From JAPLJC01 sp963697965 (GTDB taxonomy: Bacteria; Desulfobacterota; Desulfobaccia; Desulfobaccales; 0-14-0-80-60-11): DNA of 64,000 nucleotides. The translations under genes were made by a program, and so were the position numbers. Shown here in pieces: positions 1-10,139 of the stretch (positions within the stretch are counted from its first letter, which is position 1; every line of letters starts with the position of its first letter). The stretch covers positions 62,001-126,000 of the forward strand of contig OY969108.1 of assembly GCA_963697965.1 (NCBI GenBank). The letters are read 5' to 3'. The notes below the pieces were generated by a model. It was not told where the DNA came from. It saw nothing but the letters and a program-made list of their open reading frames with translations, and did no database searches.

Positions 1-2
1 TC

Positions 3-1265
3 GAGGCGGGGGTGGACGTGGTGGACACCTGCCTGTCGCCCTTTGCCCTGAGGACCGCCCAACCGGCCATCGAGCCGCTGCTGGTGTCGGTGGAGCAGAC
101 GGACCGCCAGACGGACCTGGACCTGGCCCAGCTCATCGAGATCGGCCAGGACCTGGAGAAGGTGGTGGTGAAATACCGGGATCTCCTGGATACCTCCAAG
201 ATGGCCCAGATCGACACCGGGGTGCTGCTGCACCAGATTCCCGGGGGCATGTACTCCAACCTGGTGAACCAGTTGAAGGAGGCCAAGGCCCTGGACCGCA
301 TCCATGAAGTGATGGAGGAGCTGCCCCGGACCCGTAAGGAACTGGGGCAGCCGCCCCTGGTAACCCCCACCAGCCAGATCGTGGGCACCCAGGCGGTGAT
401 GAACGTCCTCTTCGGGCGCTACAAGATGGTGTCCGCGGAGGCAAAGGGAGTGGCTTTCGGGCTCTACGGCAAGACCCCGGCTCCCATAGACCCGAAGATC
501 CAGAAGACCATCCTCAAGGGCTACGAGCGGGGGGAGACCCCAATCACCGTGCGTCCCGGAGAGATCCTGGAGCCGGAGTGGGACAAGGCGGTGGCGGCCA
601 CCAAGGGCCTGGCCAAAAACGACGGGGACGTGCTCATCTACGCCCTCTATCCCACTACCGGAAGCCGCTTCCTGAAATGGAAGTATGGGATGGAGGCGGT
701 GCCGGAGGAAGTGAAGGGCAAGACCCTGGAGCAGATCAAGCTGGAAGACGAAGTCTACAAAACCATCAAGCAAAAGAACCTGTTTGCCAAGGTAAAAGAG
801 CTGCTGGCTACCCTGGAGAAGGCGCCCCCGGCCAAGGGAGCGGGTCTGAGGACCTTCAACGTCTTTGTGGATGGCCAGTATTACGAGGTGGAGGTAGAGG
901 CGCTAGGCGGCGCCCCGGTGCTCACCGCGGTGACCCCCAAGGCCGCGCCTGCGCTGGCGGCGGCTCCGGCTCCAGCTCCGGCTCCAGCCCCGGCTCGGGC
1001 CCCGGTGTCCACAGCGGCGGCAGCCTCCCAGCAGGCCCTGGCCGCGGGGGATGTGCCCCTCAAGGCCCCCATGCCTGGGATGATCATCAGCTACAGCGTC
1101 CAGGTGGGGGACAAGGTGGCCAGCGGCGATCTGGTCTGCGTCCTGGAGGCCATGAAGATGCAGAACTCCCTGCCGGCCCCAGCCGCCGGGGTGGTCAAGG
1201 CCATCAACTTCGACCCCGGCGCCTCCGTGGCCAAGGACACCGTCATCCTGGTCATCGGTAAATAA
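3..1265 (+). CDS. oadA: Pyruvate carboxylase subunit B / oxaloacetate decarboxylase alpha subunit, 5' end outside window
   Basis: The reading frame is open from base 3, so the gene starts upstream and only the C-terminal part (about 420 residues) is present. The visible part holds the end of the carboxyltransferase barrel, the conserved PYC/OADA domain, a long Ala-Pro linker (about bases 950-1010), and a biotinyl domain whose EAMKM motif carries the biotin lysine at codon 1155-1157. This subunit moves CO2 from biotin to pyruvate, or decarboxylates oxaloacetate. As a separate biotin-carrying polypeptide it fits two-subunit pyruvate carboxylases or the alpha subunit of the sodium-pump decarboxylase. 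mdh and sdhCAB downstream favour a role in the pyruvate-oxaloacetate-malate-succinate branch. Subunit A or the membrane subunits are not in the window, so the direction of the reaction is undecided. Confidence 0.93.
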   Translation, partial: EAGVDVVDTCLSPFALRTAQPAIEPLLVSVEQTDRQTDLDLAQLIEIGQDLEKVVVKYRDLLDTSKMAQIDTGVLLHQIPGGMYSNLVNQLKEAKALDRIHEVMEELPRTRKELGQPPLVTPTSQIVGTQAVMNVLFGRYKMVSAEAKGVAFGLYGKTPAPIDPKIQKTILKGYERGETPITVRPGEILEPEWDKAVAATKGLAKNDGDVLIYALYPTTGSRFLKWKYGMEAVPEEVKGKTLEQIKLEDEVYKTIKQKNLFAKVKELLATLEKAPPAKGAGLRTFNVFVDGQYYEVEVEALGGAPVLTAVTPKAAPALAAAPAPAPAPAPARAPVSTAAAASQQALAAGDVPLKAPMPGMIISYSVQVGDKVASGDLVCVLEAMKMQNSLPAPAAGVVKAINFDPGASVAKDTVILVIGK

Positions 1266-1272
1266 AGCGAGG

Positions 1273-1303
1273 AGCGGGTAAGGGCCGTCCGCCTTTACCC
1301 GCT
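1273..1303 (+). terminator. Hairpin after oadA, terminator or attenuator candidate
   Basis: Arms AGCGGGTAAGGGC (1273-1285) and GCCTTTACCCGCT (1291-1303) pair with one mismatch around a 5-nt loop and are followed by TTCCTT. The hairpin ends 17 bp before the next start codon, so it may only reduce, not stop, read-through into the ABM gene. Confidence 0.55.
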
Positions 1304-1320
1304 TTCCTTAGGAGGCCGCG

Positions 1321-1602
1321 GTGGTCAAAGTATTGCTGGAGAGAACTATTAAAGGCAAGCATGTCAAGGAAATAACCCGGCTCCTGAGGATGCTCCGGGT
1401 CTTGGCCATGCAGCAGCCGGGATATATCAGCGGGGAGACCCTCCACGAGATTGACGCTCCCAATAATTACCTGGTGATCAGCACCTGGAACTCCCTGGAG
1501 CAATGGCAGGCATGGCTTTCCAATCAGGAGCGCCAGAAACTCCAGGCCGAGCTCGACGGTTACATGCAAGCGCCCACCCGGACCCGAGTCTATACCTATT
1601 AG
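1321..1602 (+). CDS. Antibiotic biosynthesis monooxygenase (ABM) domain protein
   Basis: A 93-residue single-domain protein. It has the dimeric ferredoxin-like ABM pattern: an N-terminal beta strand (VKVLLERTIK), a helix with a central QQPGYISGE turn, a strand ending YLVISTW and a helix rich in W and Q (SLEQWQAWLSN). The GTG start is supported by GGAGG at 1311-1315 with normal spacing. ABM proteins range from quinol monooxygenases to haem-degrading and purely structural dimers, so the substrate is unknown. It lies 55 bp after oadA and could be co-transcribed, but a hairpin separates them. The length is typical for the family. Confidence 0.8.
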   Translation: MVKVLLERTIKGKHVKEITRLLRMLRVLAMQQPGYISGETLHEIDAPNNYLVISTWNSLEQWQAWLSNQERQKLQAELDGYMQAPTRTRVYTY

Positions 1603-1669
1603 CCGGTTTGGCTTCCCCGGATGCGCCCGGGCCCCATACGGGTCCTGGCCTGAAGAGAAAGGATCGGCC

Positions 1670-1990
1670 CGCTAGTGCCCGGCAACGAACTTGCTTGGAG
1701 AAGATTAAGTTATCTCGCAGTTAACTTTAGAACCTGGTAGTTTCAACGATATAAACATATTATACCGATGCAACAAATCCCCTCACTCCTTAGAGGGGAC
1801 AACACCGGGTGAGGGGTGGCTTTGCATGGTTTTTCGTAGGGGCGGACCCAGGTGTCCGCCCTGTAGGGGCGGGTTTGAAACCCGCCCCTACCTACTGCCC
1901 CCACTTTCGTAGAGGGGGCGCACACATGGGTGCGCCCCTACAAGACCCTTCTACCCCCCAAGGGGGCGAGGGAAAAAGCTCCGCAAGACG
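1670..1990. repeat. Intergenic composite repeat upstream of mdh
   Basis: The 435-bp gap between the ABM gene and mdh holds no gene. At 1673-1685 it starts with TAGTGCCCGGCAA, one end of the family seen complete at 3025-3285. It then shares the internal stretch around CATATTATACCGATG, and continues with a composite of three palindromes: one with GGCGGACCC/GTGTCCGCC near 1838-1863, a perfect 29-bp palindrome at 1863-1891 (arm GTAGGGGCGGGTTT), and one with GGGCGCACACATGGGTGCGCCC near 1915-1943. The same composite recurs near 10255-10400, 13960-14110 and 28630-28800. Confidence 0.8.
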
Positions 1991-2037
1991 CCTTTGGGTG
2001 TCTGAACCAGGCAGGTCATCACAAGGAGGAATATTTT

Positions 2038-2967
2038 ATGGCTCGCCCAAAGATAACCGTGGTGGGGGCCGGCAATGTCGGGGCTACCTGCGCCCACTGG
2101 GCCGCGTCCCGGGAGTTGGCCGACGTGGTGTTGGTGGACGTGGTGGCGGGCATGCCCCAAGGCAAGGCCCTGGACCTGATGCAGGCCCGGCCCATCTTCG
2201 GCTTCAACGCAGAGGTGGTGGGGTCCAACGGCTACGAGGCCACCAAGGGCTCCCAGGTGGTGATTATCACCGCCGGCATCCCGCGCAAGCCGGGCATGAG
2301 TCGCGAAGATCTCATCAATACCAACAAGGAGATCGTGGCCGGGGTGACCCGGGAAGTGGCGGCCAGGTCCCCCAACGCCTTTCTGATCATTGTCAGTAAC
2401 CCCCTGGACGCCATGTGTTACGTGGCCCGGAAGGTCAGCGGCTTCCCCAGCCGGCGGGTCATGGGCATGGCGGGCATCCTGGATAACGCCCGCTATCGCT
2501 GCTTCATCGCCATGGAGCTGAAGACGGCGGTGGAAGAAGTTCAGGCCATGGTGCTGGGGGGCCACGGCGATGACATGGTGCCGGTGGTGAGCGCCACCAA
2601 CGTCTCCGGGGTGCCGCTCACCAGTCTGCTGTCCAAAAAGCGGATTGCCGCCCTGGTGGCCCGTACCCGCGGCGGGGGCGGCGAGATCGTGGCCCTGCTG
2701 AAGACGGGCTCCGCCTTTTATGCCCCGGCGGCGGCGGCGGTGCAGATGGCCGAGGCCATCCTGAAAGACCAGCGGCGGCTGGTGCCGGTGTCGGCCTACC
2801 TCGACGGCGAATACGGCCTCCATGACCTCTATTTCGGGGTGCCGGTGATCCTGGGAGCCCGGGGCATCGAGAAGATCATTACCCTGAAGCTGAGCCGGGA
2901 GGAAGAGGCCATGCTGCGGAAGTCGGCGGCGGCGGTGGCCAGGACCCGGGATGACCTGAAGCTGTGA
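2038..2967 (+). CDS. mdh: Malate dehydrogenase (NAD-dependent, LDH-like type)
   Basis: Interconverts malate and oxaloacetate with NAD. The 309-residue protein has the Rossmann motif VGAGNVG near residues 8-14, the substrate loop with Arg83 and Arg89 (PRKPGMSRED; arginine here favours malate over lactate), and the catalytic histidine in GGHGDDM (His176). The frame is open further upstream to 1930, but ATG 2038 is preceded by AAGGAGGA with ideal spacing and matches the family N-terminus, so the upstream extension is rejected. The upstream DNA is repeat-derived. Its position between a pyruvate/oxaloacetate carboxylase subunit and sdhCAB suggests a C4-acid metabolic block. Confidence 0.96.
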   Translation: MARPKITVVGAGNVGATCAHWAASRELADVVLVDVVAGMPQGKALDLMQARPIFGFNAEVVGSNGYEATKGSQVVIITAGIPRKPGMSREDLINTNKEIVAGVTREVAARSPNAFLIIVSNPLDAMCYVARKVSGFPSRRVMGMAGILDNARYRCFIAMELKTAVEEVQAMVLGGHGDDMVPVVSATNVSGVPLTSLLSKKRIAALVARTRGGGGEIVALLKTGSAFYAPAAAAVQMAEAILKDQRRLVPVSAYLDGEYGLHDLYFGVPVILGARGIEKIITLKLSREEEAMLRKSAAAVARTRDDLKL

Positions 2968-3024
2968 GCGGCAGCCTTCGAGGCCGCCGGCCCCCATGGT
3001 CCTCTGGAAAAAGAGGCAGACCCA

Positions 3025-3285
3025 GTAGTGTCCGGCAACAAAATTGCATGGAATAGGTTACATTATCTCACTATTAAGCTCTAGCCCATGGCAATTTCAG
3101 CGATATCACCATATTATACCGATGTAACTAAATCCCCTCTCCCCTGCGAGGGGGCGAGGGAAAAAGCTTGTAAATTCCATGAATTGATTTGCCAGTGGGC
3201 ATGCCTAAGCTCAAAAAGATCTCTGGTTTTGGTGGGCAGTGCCCACCCTACAGGTCTCATAGCAAAAACCCTGCCGGACACTACT
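3025..3285. mobile_element. MITE-like element with 14-bp perfect inverted terminal repeats
   Basis: AGTAGTGTCCGGCA at 3025-3038 is repeated exactly in inverted orientation as TGCCGGACACTACT at 3272-3285, bounding 261 bp without a coding frame. Inside are CATATTATACCGATG, CCCCTCTCCCC-type pyrimidine runs and a GTGGGCAGTGCCCAC palindrome (about 3231-3249). Related ends occur at 1673, 14217, 19043 and 28595. The IS4-type remnant at 53881-54617 has the similar core TGTCCGGCA at 53885-53893. No clear target-site duplication is visible. It fills the gap between mdh and sdhC. Confidence 0.7.
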
Positions 3286-3325
3286 GATTCAGGCCAGGAA
3301 TGAAGCAGGCATAAGTGAGAAGAAA

Positions 3326-3973
3326 ATGAATTGGATCTACCGCACCTTTTCCTCCTCGGTGGGCAAGAAAGAGTTGCAGGCCGTTACCGGCCTGTTGTTT
3401 CTGCTGTTTCTGGCGACCCATCTGCTGGGCAACTTGAGCATCTATGGAGGGAGCGCCGCCTTCGTGGCCTACGCCCACCACCTGCACGCCTTGGGAAAAC
3501 TGCTGGCGGCGGCGGAAGTGCTGCTGGCGGCGGCTTTAATCGTTCATGTGGGTCTGGGGCTAATCCTCTTCGTCCAGAATCGCGGCGCCCGGCCGGTTGG
3601 GTACACCATGGATAAGAGCGGCGGCGGCCGCACTTTCAGCTCGCAAACCATGCCCTATACCGGCCTGCTGATTCTGGGCTTCATCGGGGTCCACCTGAGC
3701 AATTTCTCCCACCACCTGGTGGATCAAACCCACCGGACCATTTTTCAAATTACCGTGGCAGTCTTCTCCCAAAAGGGATATCTGGCATTTTACCTGTTCT
3801 CCATGGTCGTCATCGCCCTTCATGTCCGGCACGGTCTCTGGAGCGCCTTGCAAACGGTGGGGGCCAACCATCCCAAGTACATGCCCTTCATTGAAAAGTT
3901 GAGCATCGTCTTTGCGGTGATCGTGGGGATCGGCTTCGGCTCGCTGCCCCTGGTCATTTTGTGGCAAAGATAG
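3326..3973 (+). CDS. sdhC: Succinate dehydrogenase/fumarate reductase cytochrome b subunit
   Basis: Membrane anchor of complex II, passing electrons between the flavoprotein/iron-sulfur subunits and quinone. The 215-residue protein shows about five hydrophobic segments (near residues 20-40, 60-85, 110-130, 150-170, 190-210) and several histidines in or next to them (HLLGN, HVGLGL, HLSNFSHH, HVRHG) suited to bind two haems b. This is the single-polypeptide anchor found in Bacillus, Wolinella and Desulfobacterota, not the E. coli SdhC/SdhD pair. It is first in an sdhCAB operon, with sdhA starting 12 bp downstream. Confidence 0.93.
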   Translation: MNWIYRTFSSSVGKKELQAVTGLLFLLFLATHLLGNLSIYGGSAAFVAYAHHLHALGKLLAAAEVLLAAALIVHVGLGLILFVQNRGARPVGYTMDKSGGGRTFSSQTMPYTGLLILGFIGVHLSNFSHHLVDQTHRTIFQITVAVFSQKGYLAFYLFSMVVIALHVRHGLWSALQTVGANHPKYMPFIEKLSIVFAVIVGIGFGSLPLVILWQR

Positions 3974-3985
3974 GGAGGCCATTTA

Positions 3986-5896
<1,911 letters not shown>

Positions 5897-5900
<4 letters not shown>

Positions 5901-6691
5901 GCGGCAAGGCCATCAATCTCACCCTGAAGGTCTGGCGGCAGGCAGGGCCCGGCAGCCAGGGGCGTCTGGAAACCTACCAGGCGGAGAATATTCCCACGGC
6001 TGCCTCCTTCCTGGAGATGCTGGACATCGTCAATGAGCGGCTCACCCTGGAGGGCCGCGACCCCATCGCCTTCGACCATGACTGCCGGGAAGGGATTTGC
6101 GGCATGTGCGGGACTGTGGTCAACGGCCGCCCCCATGGACCGGAGAAGGAAACCACCCTCTGCCAGTTGCACATGCGCCATTTTAAGGACGGCGATACCC
6201 TGGTCGTCGAGCCCTACCGGGCCCGGGCCCTGCCGCTCATCAAGGACCTGGTAGTGGACCGCAGCGCCCTGGACCGGATCATCACGGAAGGCGGTTTCAT
6301 TTCGGTGAATACGGGTCAGGCCCCTGAGGCCAACTCGCTGCCCGTCCCCAAGAGGGACGCCGACCTGGCCATGGACGCCGCGGCCTGCATCGGCTGCGGG
6401 GCTTGTGTGGCCGCCTGTCCCAATGCCGCGGCCATGCTGTTTTTGAGCGCCAAGATCTCTCAATTCGCCTTGCTGCCCCAGGGGCGGCCCGAGGCGGCGC
6501 GGCGGGCCCTGTCCATGGTGGCCCGCATGGACGCCCTCGGCTTCGGCAACTGTAGCAACCATAAGGAATGCGAGGCGGAGTGCCCCAAAGGCATCTCCAT
6601 TGCCAACATCGCCCGCCTCAACCGGGAATTCATGAAGGCCGCCCTGGCCTCCCGGGAAGAACCCCTTGAGGTCTCCGGGACTGAGGACTGA
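5897..6691 (+). CDS. sdhB: Succinate dehydrogenase/fumarate reductase iron-sulfur subunit
   Basis: Electron-transfer subunit of complex II, 264 residues from the GTG at 5897. The start codon overlaps the sdhA stop as GTGA and has GAGGAG at 5885-5890, so the longer frame from 5807 is rejected. The plant-type 2Fe-2S ligands are Cys63, Cys68, Cys71 and Cys89 (HDCREGICGMCG and a later Cys). The C-terminal ferredoxin domain has CIGCGACVAAC (Cys164, 167, 170, 174) and CSNHKECEAEC (Cys219, 225, 229), giving the 4Fe-4S and 3Fe-4S clusters. All expected ligands are present. Last gene of the sdhCAB operon. Confidence 0.95.
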
Positions 6692-6751
6692 AACGGCAGC
6701 GTGGGACTGCAACCTATCTTTTCCCTTCCTTCGGGGCCGAGCCTGTACCTA

Positions 6752-6943
6752 AGTATTGTGTCCCACGGAAACGTTGCATAAATGCTTTGCTTTTTCCCTC
6801 CCCCTTGAGGGGGCGCCACCGGGTGGGGGTGGTAATTTATCTTTCATTTACCAGATGTTGCCACCCTCCCCCCAACCCCCTCCCCTCTCAGGGAGGGGGG
6901 GTATCTCAAATCTTTTGTTAAAATAATTGTGGGACATAACACT
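6752..6943. repeat. 192-bp element with imperfect 15-bp inverted ends
   Basis: AGTATTGTGTCCCAC (6752-6766) and GTGGGACATAACACT (6929-6943) are inverted copies matching at 13 of 15 positions. They enclose non-coding DNA with two clusters of CCCCCTCCCC-type runs. The right part (about 6900-6949) reappears inverted at about 13876-13926, sharing the stretch ATCTCAAATCTTTTG. This looks like a second small non-autonomous repeat family. Confidence 0.55.
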
Positions 6944-7198
6944 ATTGTCCGGTTGTGAAAAAATCGGGTTATAATTACTTAGGGGGCTGACGCCCAGGCG
7001 GGGTCCCAGAAATAATCATCCGGTTTTCCGCCCCCGCGGTCCCGGCTTGCCACCTGAAACCCGGGGTACAATACCTTCCCCCATGAACCAAAAACGGCCT
7101 GGCAACCCGGCTGTTTCGGCAAACGCCCCAGGGTTACAATCGCCTAAGACCTGGGACGCCACCGCCTTGATGCACACACCGGGCCGGAGCTGAGTCCT
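6944..7198. other. Gene-free stretch upstream of the NarL-type kinase
   Basis: No coding frame of interest. Two loosely similar modules occur in tandem, each starting CCCGGCT and carrying GGGTACAAT (about 7070) or GGGTTACAAT (about 7131). They could be part of a structured leader or the promoter region of the kinase gene. No known RNA family could be recognised with confidence. Confidence 0.4.
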
Positions 7199-8881
7199 GT
7201 GAACAAGAGAACTGTCAAATTAGCCAAGAAATTGGCCGGAGTTCCCCCGAACCCCGCCGGGGTGGCCGAATTGAAAACCGAGTGGGAGCGCGCCGGGGAA
7301 GCCTGGCAAAAGGCTTACGACACCCTGGAGCAGCGCCTTGAAGAGCGCGCCGCCGATCTGGTAAAGGCCAACGAACACCTGCTGGCCGAGATCGAAGAGC
7401 GCAAGAAGACCGAAAATGAGCTGAAGACAATCAAGGAATACCTGGAAAATGTCATAGATAACTCGGTGGACGCCATCGGCATCGTCGACCGGCTGGGCCG
7501 CTTCCTCCTCTGGAATCGGCGGGCCGAAGAGATCTATGGCTACTCGTTCCAGGAATTGGCCGGCAAGACCGCCTTCGAGCTCTACGCCGACCCCGCCACG
7601 CTTAAAACCATGCTCCAGAAACTGCGCCTCGACGGAGTGGTGCGGGAACATGAGATCGCCATGAAGAAAAGGGATGGCAGCATCGTCTCCATGGACATCT
7701 CCATCAGTCTCCTCAAGGATGACCAGGGGAAGACCATCGGCAGTGTCTGCGTGGCCCGGGATCTCTCCCCGTGGAAAAAATATGAAATGGAGCTGAAGGG
7801 CACCCGGGACGAACTGAGCCGCTATTCCCGGGACCTGGAACGCCAGGTGCGGGAAAGAACCAGAGAAATCAACGGTATTCTCCGTTACACCCCGGCCATG
7901 GTCCATATCAAGGACAAGTACGGTTATTACCGGCTGGTCAATCCCCGCTTTGAGGAGTTGTTGGGTATCAAGAATGAAGATATTAAAGGGAAATCGGACC
8001 ATGATATCTTTCCCCCGGAGGTGGCCGGCCAATTCCGGAGCAACGATCTGATGGTCCTCACCCAGAAACGGTCCTGGCAGGGAGAGGAACGGATACCCTT
8101 AAAGGACGGGGTGCATACCTATCTATCGGTAAAATTTCCCCTTTATGATGAGCAGGGCCGGGTCGACGGCCTGTGCGGCATTTCCACGGACATCACCGAG
8201 TTGCAGAAGGCCCAGGAGCAACTGCGGCTGCTGTCCGGCAGCATCATGGCCGGGCAGGAAAAGGAGCGGGCCGCCATTGCCAGGGAACTGCACGACGAAC
8301 TGGGGCAGGTGCTCACCGCCTTGCGCATGGACGCCGTGTGGCTGAGCGAACGCCTGAAAGGCCAGGAGGCCCAGGCCGCGGCCCGGGCCTTGACCATGTG
8401 CGACCTGATCGATCAGACCATCGACGAGGTGAGGGCCCTGGCCACCCGGCTGCGCCCCGGGGTGCTGGATGATTTCGGGCTCATTGACGCCCTGGATTGG
8501 TATTCCAAATATTTCAGCCAGCGGACCGGCATCTCCTGTATCTATAAACATGTCAATATGCCCGCGGTGGACGACCTGGTGGCCACCGCCGCCTACCGGA
8601 TTACCCAGGAGGCCTTGACCAATGTGGCCAGGCACGCCTTCGCCACCCAGGTCAAGATCAACCTGCAGGTGCGGGGGGGCGTGCTGACTCTCTCGGTGGC
8701 TGACAATGGCAAGGGCTTCGATCCCCAGAATTTGTCGCAGTCCCATTGCCTGGGCCTGGCGGGCATGCGGGAGCGCGCCGGCCTGTTGGGCGGCCGTCTG
8801 GAACTGGAGTCCAAAGCGGGGAAGGGAACCCGGGTCTATTTCCGGCTGCCCCTGAATGAGCAGCGAGGCGCCTTGCCATGA
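7199..8881 (+). CDS. PAS-domain sensor histidine kinase, NarL/DegS class (HisKA_3)
   Basis: A 560-residue protein with no evident membrane segment, so probably cytoplasmic. In order: an N-terminal coiled-coil stretch, a first PAS domain (about residues 80-200; NSVDAIGIVDRLG), a second PAS domain (about 225-345; YTPAMVHIKDKYGYY), a HisKA_3 dimerisation domain with phospho-accepting His365 in ARELHDELGQ, and a HATPase domain with DNGKGFD and GLAGMRERAG. This class phosphorylates LuxR-type regulators. The next gene is one and overlaps by ATGA, so the two form a pair. Start is GTG with only a weak ribosome site. The signal is unknown; soluble PAS domains often sense redox state or small ligands. 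Confidence 0.92.
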   Translation: MNKRTVKLAKKLAGVPPNPAGVAELKTEWERAGEAWQKAYDTLEQRLEERAADLVKANEHLLAEIEERKKTENELKTIKEYLENVIDNSVDAIGIVDRLGRFLLWNRRAEEIYGYSFQELAGKTAFELYADPATLKTMLQKLRLDGVVREHEIAMKKRDGSIVSMDISISLLKDDQGKTIGSVCVARDLSPWKKYEMELKGTRDELSRYSRDLERQVRERTREINGILRYTPAMVHIKDKYGYYRLVNPRFEELLGIKNEDIKGKSDHDIFPPEVAGQFRSNDLMVLTQKRSWQGEERIPLKDGVHTYLSVKFPLYDEQGRVDGLCGISTDITELQKAQEQLRLLSGSIMAGQEKERAAIARELHDELGQVLTALRMDAVWLSERLKGQEAQAAARALTMCDLIDQTIDEVRALATRLRPGVLDDFGLIDALDWYSKYFSQRTGISCIYKHVNMPAVDDLVATAAYRITQEALTNVARHAFATQVKINLQVRGGVLTLSVADNGKGFDPQNLSQSHCLGLAGMRERAGLLGGRLELESKAGKGTRVYFRLPLNEQRGALP

Positions 8882-9516
8882 TCAAAGTCCTGTTGGCCGA
8901 CGACCACAGCATCGTCAGGGGCGGGCTGGCCCGCATTGTCAAAGATTCCGGTGATATTGAAGTGGTGGCCGAGGCCGCTGACGGCCAGGAGGCCATTGAG
9001 CAGGTGCATCGCACCTTGCCGGATGTGGCCATCATCGATATCTCCATGCCGGGCCTGGACGGCCTGGAAGTCATCGGCCAGCTCCGGCAATACTATCCGA
9101 AATTGCCCATCCTGATCCTCACCATGCACGAAGAGGAGCAGTACGTGGTGCGGGCCATCGGCGCCGGAGCCAATGGCTACATCACCAAGCGCTCCGCCCC
9201 CGAGCAACTGGTGAACGCCATCCGCAAGGTCCACGCCGGCGGCCGCTACCTTAGCGACTCCGCCGCCGAATCCCTGGCGCAGCATATGGCCACCGGGCCC
9301 CGCAACCGCACCCCCCTGGACACCCTGTCCAACCGGGAAATTCAGGTATTGCGGCACCTGGCCCTGGGCCATACGGTCCGGGAGATTGCCCAGGCCTACC
9401 ACCTCAGCACCAATACGGTGCACACCTACCGGCTGCGGCTGCTCAGGAAACTGAACCTGCGGAACAATGCCGAAATCTCCCTCTTTGCCATCCAAAACCG
9501 CCTGGTGGAACTCTAG
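8878..9516 (+). CDS. LuxR/NarL-family response regulator
   Basis: Partner of the kinase just upstream, translationally coupled through ATGA. The 212-residue protein has a receiver domain with the acidic pocket Asp8/Asp9, phosphorylation site Asp54 (AIIDISMPGLDG) and a conserved Lys in ITKRS. The C-terminal LuxR-type helix-turn-helix (LSNREIQVLRHLALGHTVRE to TVHTYRLRLLRKL) has the usual spacing. It presumably activates or represses sigma-70 promoters when phosphorylated. Target genes cannot be read from the sequence; no other gene follows closely on this strand. Confidence 0.94.
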   Translation: MIKVLLADDHSIVRGGLARIVKDSGDIEVVAEAADGQEAIEQVHRTLPDVAIIDISMPGLDGLEVIGQLRQYYPKLPILILTMHEEEQYVVRAIGAGANGYITKRSAPEQLVNAIRKVHAGGRYLSDSAAESLAQHMATGPRNRTPLDTLSNREIQVLRHLALGHTVREIAQAYHLSTNTVHTYRLRLLRKLNLRNNAEISLFAIQNRLVEL

Positions 9517-9667
9517 AAGCTGCTGCCAAACCTGATTGCACCGTCATCCCGAACGAAGTGCAGGATCTTCAATCCCATTGTCCATAATCTCGATGGTCCT
9601 GGTAGCAAAACCATAACCATACCATTACAATACCAATGAACGCTCCACATAAATAGGAGATAACATC

Positions 9668-10072
9668 GTGCCAGAGAGCACAGGTTTTATCGGTATTATT
9701 GGCGTTCTTCTTGGGGCACTTTTCGGTTATTTTCTTTCCTTGAGAGCCGCCAAACTCCAATGGCGCAGAGTCGCTGGCGCAAAACTGCGGGCCGCTTTTG
9801 CTCCTGAAATCGCTAAATACTATCTCAATATGGAGAGGGGTGATAAATGGCATATCAACATGATGAATGATATGTTTAAAGAAGCTCTCCCCCAACATGC
9901 TGCCGCTATTGAAGAATATCGCCCTTTCGTTCCCCGCAAAAGCCAAGAAGCTTATCAACAAGCATGGGATAATTATTATCGCAACTTTTTGGACTACTAT
10001 GATACTGGCGAAGGAGAACAAGCTGTTTTTAAACAGAGGATAGGTGCGATTTTTAAATTTAGTAAGATTTAA
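9668..10072 (+). CDS. Small hypothetical protein with N-terminal membrane helix
   Basis: A 134-residue protein not recognised as any family. GTG start with AGGAG at 9655-9659. Residues about 4-24 (GFIGIIGVLLGALFGYFLSL) form one hydrophobic helix. The rest is soluble and charged, rich in Tyr, Lys and Gln. The DNA is visibly more AT-rich than the flanking regulator genes and uses different codons, and repeat DNA follows directly, which suggests acquisition by transfer. The single-helix-plus-soluble-domain architecture recalls small accessory proteins of defence or surface loci, but nothing specific supports that. Confidence 0.65.
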   Translation: MPESTGFIGIIGVLLGALFGYFLSLRAAKLQWRRVAGAKLRAAFAPEIAKYYLNMERGDKWHINMMNDMFKEALPQHAAAIEEYRPFVPRKSQEAYQQAWDNYYRNFLDYYDTGEGEQAVFKQRIGAIFKFSKI

Positions 10073-10139
10073 TCCGTACATAAAATTTCGATTTTAAAAA
10101 CTCCATGGTTTCCCGACTACCTTCATGGTATGTTGATTT

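Noticed and set aside
578..1261. A 227-codon plus-strand frame overlapping oadA
   Set aside because: It is an out-of-frame, Gly/Arg-rich shadow of the biotin-domain region.
1930..2037. An N-terminal extension of malate dehydrogenase
   Set aside because: The region is dispersed repeat DNA and the ATG at 2038 has an ideal ribosome site and family-like N-terminus.
1951..2997. A 348-codon minus-strand frame across mdh
   Set aside because: Antisense shadow; the sense frame has all malate dehydrogenase motifs.
7020..7198. A c-di-GMP (GEMM) riboswitch before the NarL-type kinase
   Set aside because: Fragments such as GGCAAACG and GGGACGCC occur, but the order and pairing do not fit the GEMM fold.
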